64,000 nt of DNA, taken from Alphaproteobacteria bacterium. GTDB taxonomy: Bacteria; Pseudomonadota; Alphaproteobacteria; Rhizobiales; Amorphaceae. A program made the translations under genes and the position numbers. The notes under the pieces are model-generated. The model had not been told where the DNA came from and did no database searches. It saw only the letters and a list, made by a program, of their open reading frames with translations. Numbering within the stretch: position 1 is the stretch's first letter; every line of letters starts with the position of its first letter. Below, in pieces: positions 62,593 through 64,000 of this stretch. The stretch covers positions 1-64,000 of the forward strand of contig JAUIJH010000004.1 in NCBI GenBank assembly GCA_030431335.1, in the 5' to 3' direction.

Positions 62593-63644
62593 ACAACGCC
62601 CAGGTCTCGGTCGAAGCCGTCACCAAATCCTTCGGCAGCTTCGAGGCGCTGAAACGGATCGATCTCGGCATCGAGCACGGCGAGATCGTGGCCCTGCTCG
62701 GACCGAGCGGCTGCGGCAAGACCACGCTGCTGCGCTGCATCGCCGGGCTCGAGACGGCCTCGAGCGGCCGCATCGTCATCGACGGCCGCACCGTCTTCTC
62801 GCTGGACGAGGAGATCAACGAGCCGCCCGAAAAGCGCAAGATCGGCCTGGTGTTCCAGTCCTATGCGCTGTGGCCGCACCTCACGGTCGCCGAGAATGTC
62901 GGCTACGGCCTCAAGCTGCGCCGCATCAAGGGCGCCGCGGCCAAGGAACGCGTCGCCCGCATCCTGGAGACCGTGGGCCTCACCGGCTATGCCGACCGCT
63001 TTCCGTCCACGCTGTCGGGCGGCCAGCAGCAGCGCGTGGCGCTCGCCCGCAGCCTCGTGGTGGAGGCCGACGTCATCCTGTTCGACGAGCCGCTCTCCAA
63101 CCTCGACCTCAAGCTGCGCGAGGAGATGCGCTTCGAGCTGCGCCAGCTGATCAACCGGATCGGCGTCACCGCCATCTTCGTCACCCACGACCAGAGCGAG
63201 GCGATGGTGCTGGCCGACCGGATTTGCCTGATGCGCTCGGGCGAGATCATCCAGACCGGCGATCCGCGCGACGTCTACAGCAACCCGCGCACCCGCTTCG
63301 CGATGGATTTCCTCGGCTCCTCGAACTTCCTGGAGGGGCGCTTCGACGGCAACCGCCTGGTCCTGCCGGGGGGCCTCACGCTCGCCTCGGCCGGCGGCGC
63401 CGCGCAGGGCGACGTCGTGGGGATCCGCCCCGAGAAGATCCGCATCGTCGGCGGCGAGACGAGCGGCGAGAACGTCTTCAAGGGCACCGTGCAGGACGCG
63501 GTCTTTCTCGGCATGACGACGACGTATGTGGTCGATGTCGAGGGCGTGCGCCTGGAAATCGCCTCCTCCGACGCGGAGCACCGCGCCGGCGAAATCATCA
63601 CGCTGAAGATCCCGCCGGAAGACGTGCGCCGCCTCGACGGCTGA
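62586..63644 (+). CDS. ABC transporter ATP-binding protein (FbpC/PotA-type)
   Basis: 352 residues. Walker A GPSGCGKTT, LVFQSYALWPHLTVAENVGYG, signature LSGGQQQR, Walker B VILFDEPLSNLDLK, then VTHDQSEAM. The C-terminal TOBE domain (VGIRPEKIRIVGGE) regulates activity. It energises the fused permease. Last gene of the rightward catabolic/transport block. Confidence 0.93.
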   Translation: MVDNAQVSVEAVTKSFGSFEALKRIDLGIEHGEIVALLGPSGCGKTTLLRCIAGLETASSGRIVIDGRTVFSLDEEINEPPEKRKIGLVFQSYALWPHLTVAENVGYGLKLRRIKGAAAKERVARILETVGLTGYADRFPSTLSGGQQQRVALARSLVVEADVILFDEPLSNLDLKLREEMRFELRQLINRIGVTAIFVTHDQSEAMVLADRICLMRSGEIIQTGDPRDVYSNPRTRFAMDFLGSSNFLEGRFDGNRLVLPGGLTLASAGGAAQGDVVGIRPEKIRIVGGETSGENVFKGTVQDAVFLGMTTTYVVDVEGVRLEIASSDAEHRAGEIITLKIPPEDVRRLDG

Positions 63645-63666
63645 GCCGTCGGCGGCGCGGCTGCCG

Positions 63667-64000
63667 CTAGATGAGGATGCCGGCGACGATCTCGTCTTCG
63701 GTGATGTCGCGGTAGGCGAAGCCGGCGCCGTGCAGCCGGCTCGTCAGCGCCTCGAAATTCTCGCGCGTGCTGGTCTCCACGCCGAGCAGGATCGAGCCGA
63801 AATTGCGCGCCGACTTCTTGAGATACTCGAAGCGGGTGATGTCGTCGTCCGGGCCGAGCAGCTCCAGGAACTCGCGCAGGGCGCCGGGCCGCTGCGGCAG
63901 GCGCAGGATGAAATACTTCTTCAGCCCGGCCGCACGCAGCGCGCGCTCCTTCACCTCGGGCAGCCGCTCGAAATCGAAGTTGCCGCCGGAGGTGACGCAC
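63667..64000 (-). CDS. ilvA: Threonine dehydratase, C-terminal ACT-like part (5' end outside window)
   Basis: Open to the right edge; 110 visible residues. VTSGGNFDFERLPEVKERAL then YFILRLPQRPGALREFLELL and ITRFEYLKKSARNFGSILLG belong to the regulatory ACT-like domain of threonine ammonia-lyase, the first isoleucine-specific enzyme, inhibited by isoleucine. The pyridoxal-phosphate domain would be beyond base 64000. It converges on the ABC ATPase with 22 bp between. Confidence 0.85.
   Translation of the reverse strand, partial: CVTSGGNFDFERLPEVKERALRAAGLKKYFILRLPQRPGALREFLELLGPDDDITRFEYLKKSARNFGSILLGVETSTRENFEALTSRLHGAGFAYRDITEDEIVAGILI

Overview
The window is about 70% GC, densely coded, and looks like a chromosomal segment of an alphaproteobacterium, most likely Hyphomicrobiales (Rhizobiales). 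The order tolR-tolA-tolB-pal-cpoB-tilS-ftsH-(mug-like)-glmM is the usual one for that group. ATGA/GTGA stop-start overlaps are very common. The segments after glmM (solute transporters, CoA-transferases, an aldehyde-oxidase-type enzyme, a very large autotransporter) suit a free-living or host-associated heterotroph using many small organic compounds. I see no rRNA, tRNA, CRISPR array, insertion sequence or phage gene.

Layout. (1) 1-10368: conserved core: Tol-Pal envelope machinery, TilS, FtsH, a Mug-like DNA glycosylase lacking both usual motif asparagines, and GlmM. (2) 10390-24054: an accessory catabolic region. A leftward polyamine-type ABC transporter operon ends in a 4,5-dihydroxyphthalate-decarboxylase-like protein. 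A DeoR regulator separates it from a rightward, tightly coupled seven-gene run: SIS isomerase/deglycase, PfkB kinase, BtpA-family protein, two PuuE-like deacetylases, an Asp/Glu/hydantoin racemase and an amidohydrolase. A glutamine-amidotransferase-like protein follows on the other strand. (3) 24170-31570: an MprF-type lysyl-phosphatidylglycerol synthase/flippase, then a TetR regulator divergent from a three-subunit molybdenum hydroxylase of the PaoABC type. A 17-bp palindrome fills the promoter spacer between them. (4) 31645-38920: a ~2290-residue autotransporter with 16 copies of an AQSIGGGGG-type repeat, and a small membrane protein. (5) 39164-46451: a branched-chain-amino-acid-type (Liv) transporter divided by a divergent promoter with a 13-bp inverted repeat. 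The permeases and ATPases lie on one side; a GntR regulator, TIGR04076 protein, aldo/keto reductase, NTF2-like protein and the binding protein lie on the other. (6) 46494-63644: a large acyl-CoA catabolic locus around an IclR regulator. Leftward are iclR, a thiolase-like protein without the nucleophilic cysteine, a DUF35 partner, two CaiB CoA-transferases and an ornithine-cyclodeaminase-family protein. Rightward are MmgE/PrpD, enoyl-CoA hydratase, PrpF-like isomerase, a second MmgE/PrpD, a third CaiB-like protein, a D-2-hydroxyacid dehydrogenase and a ferric/polyamine-type ABC transporter. The end of the window holds the C-terminal part of threonine dehydratase.

The best candidate for an undescribed system is region 6. 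The same promoter module (TGRAACNNGTTCCA, 9 bp, TTGACAGAA, with a second weaker operator half overlapping) occurs before the first MmgE/PrpD gene and before the transporter. This ties import, CoA activation, hydration/isomerisation and a likely retro-aldol cleavage (thiolase-like plus DUF35, as in Ltp2/ChsH2) into one regulon with an unknown substrate. A second candidate is the 16.4-23.3 kb run, which combines sugar-phosphate and cyclic-ureide type enzymes.
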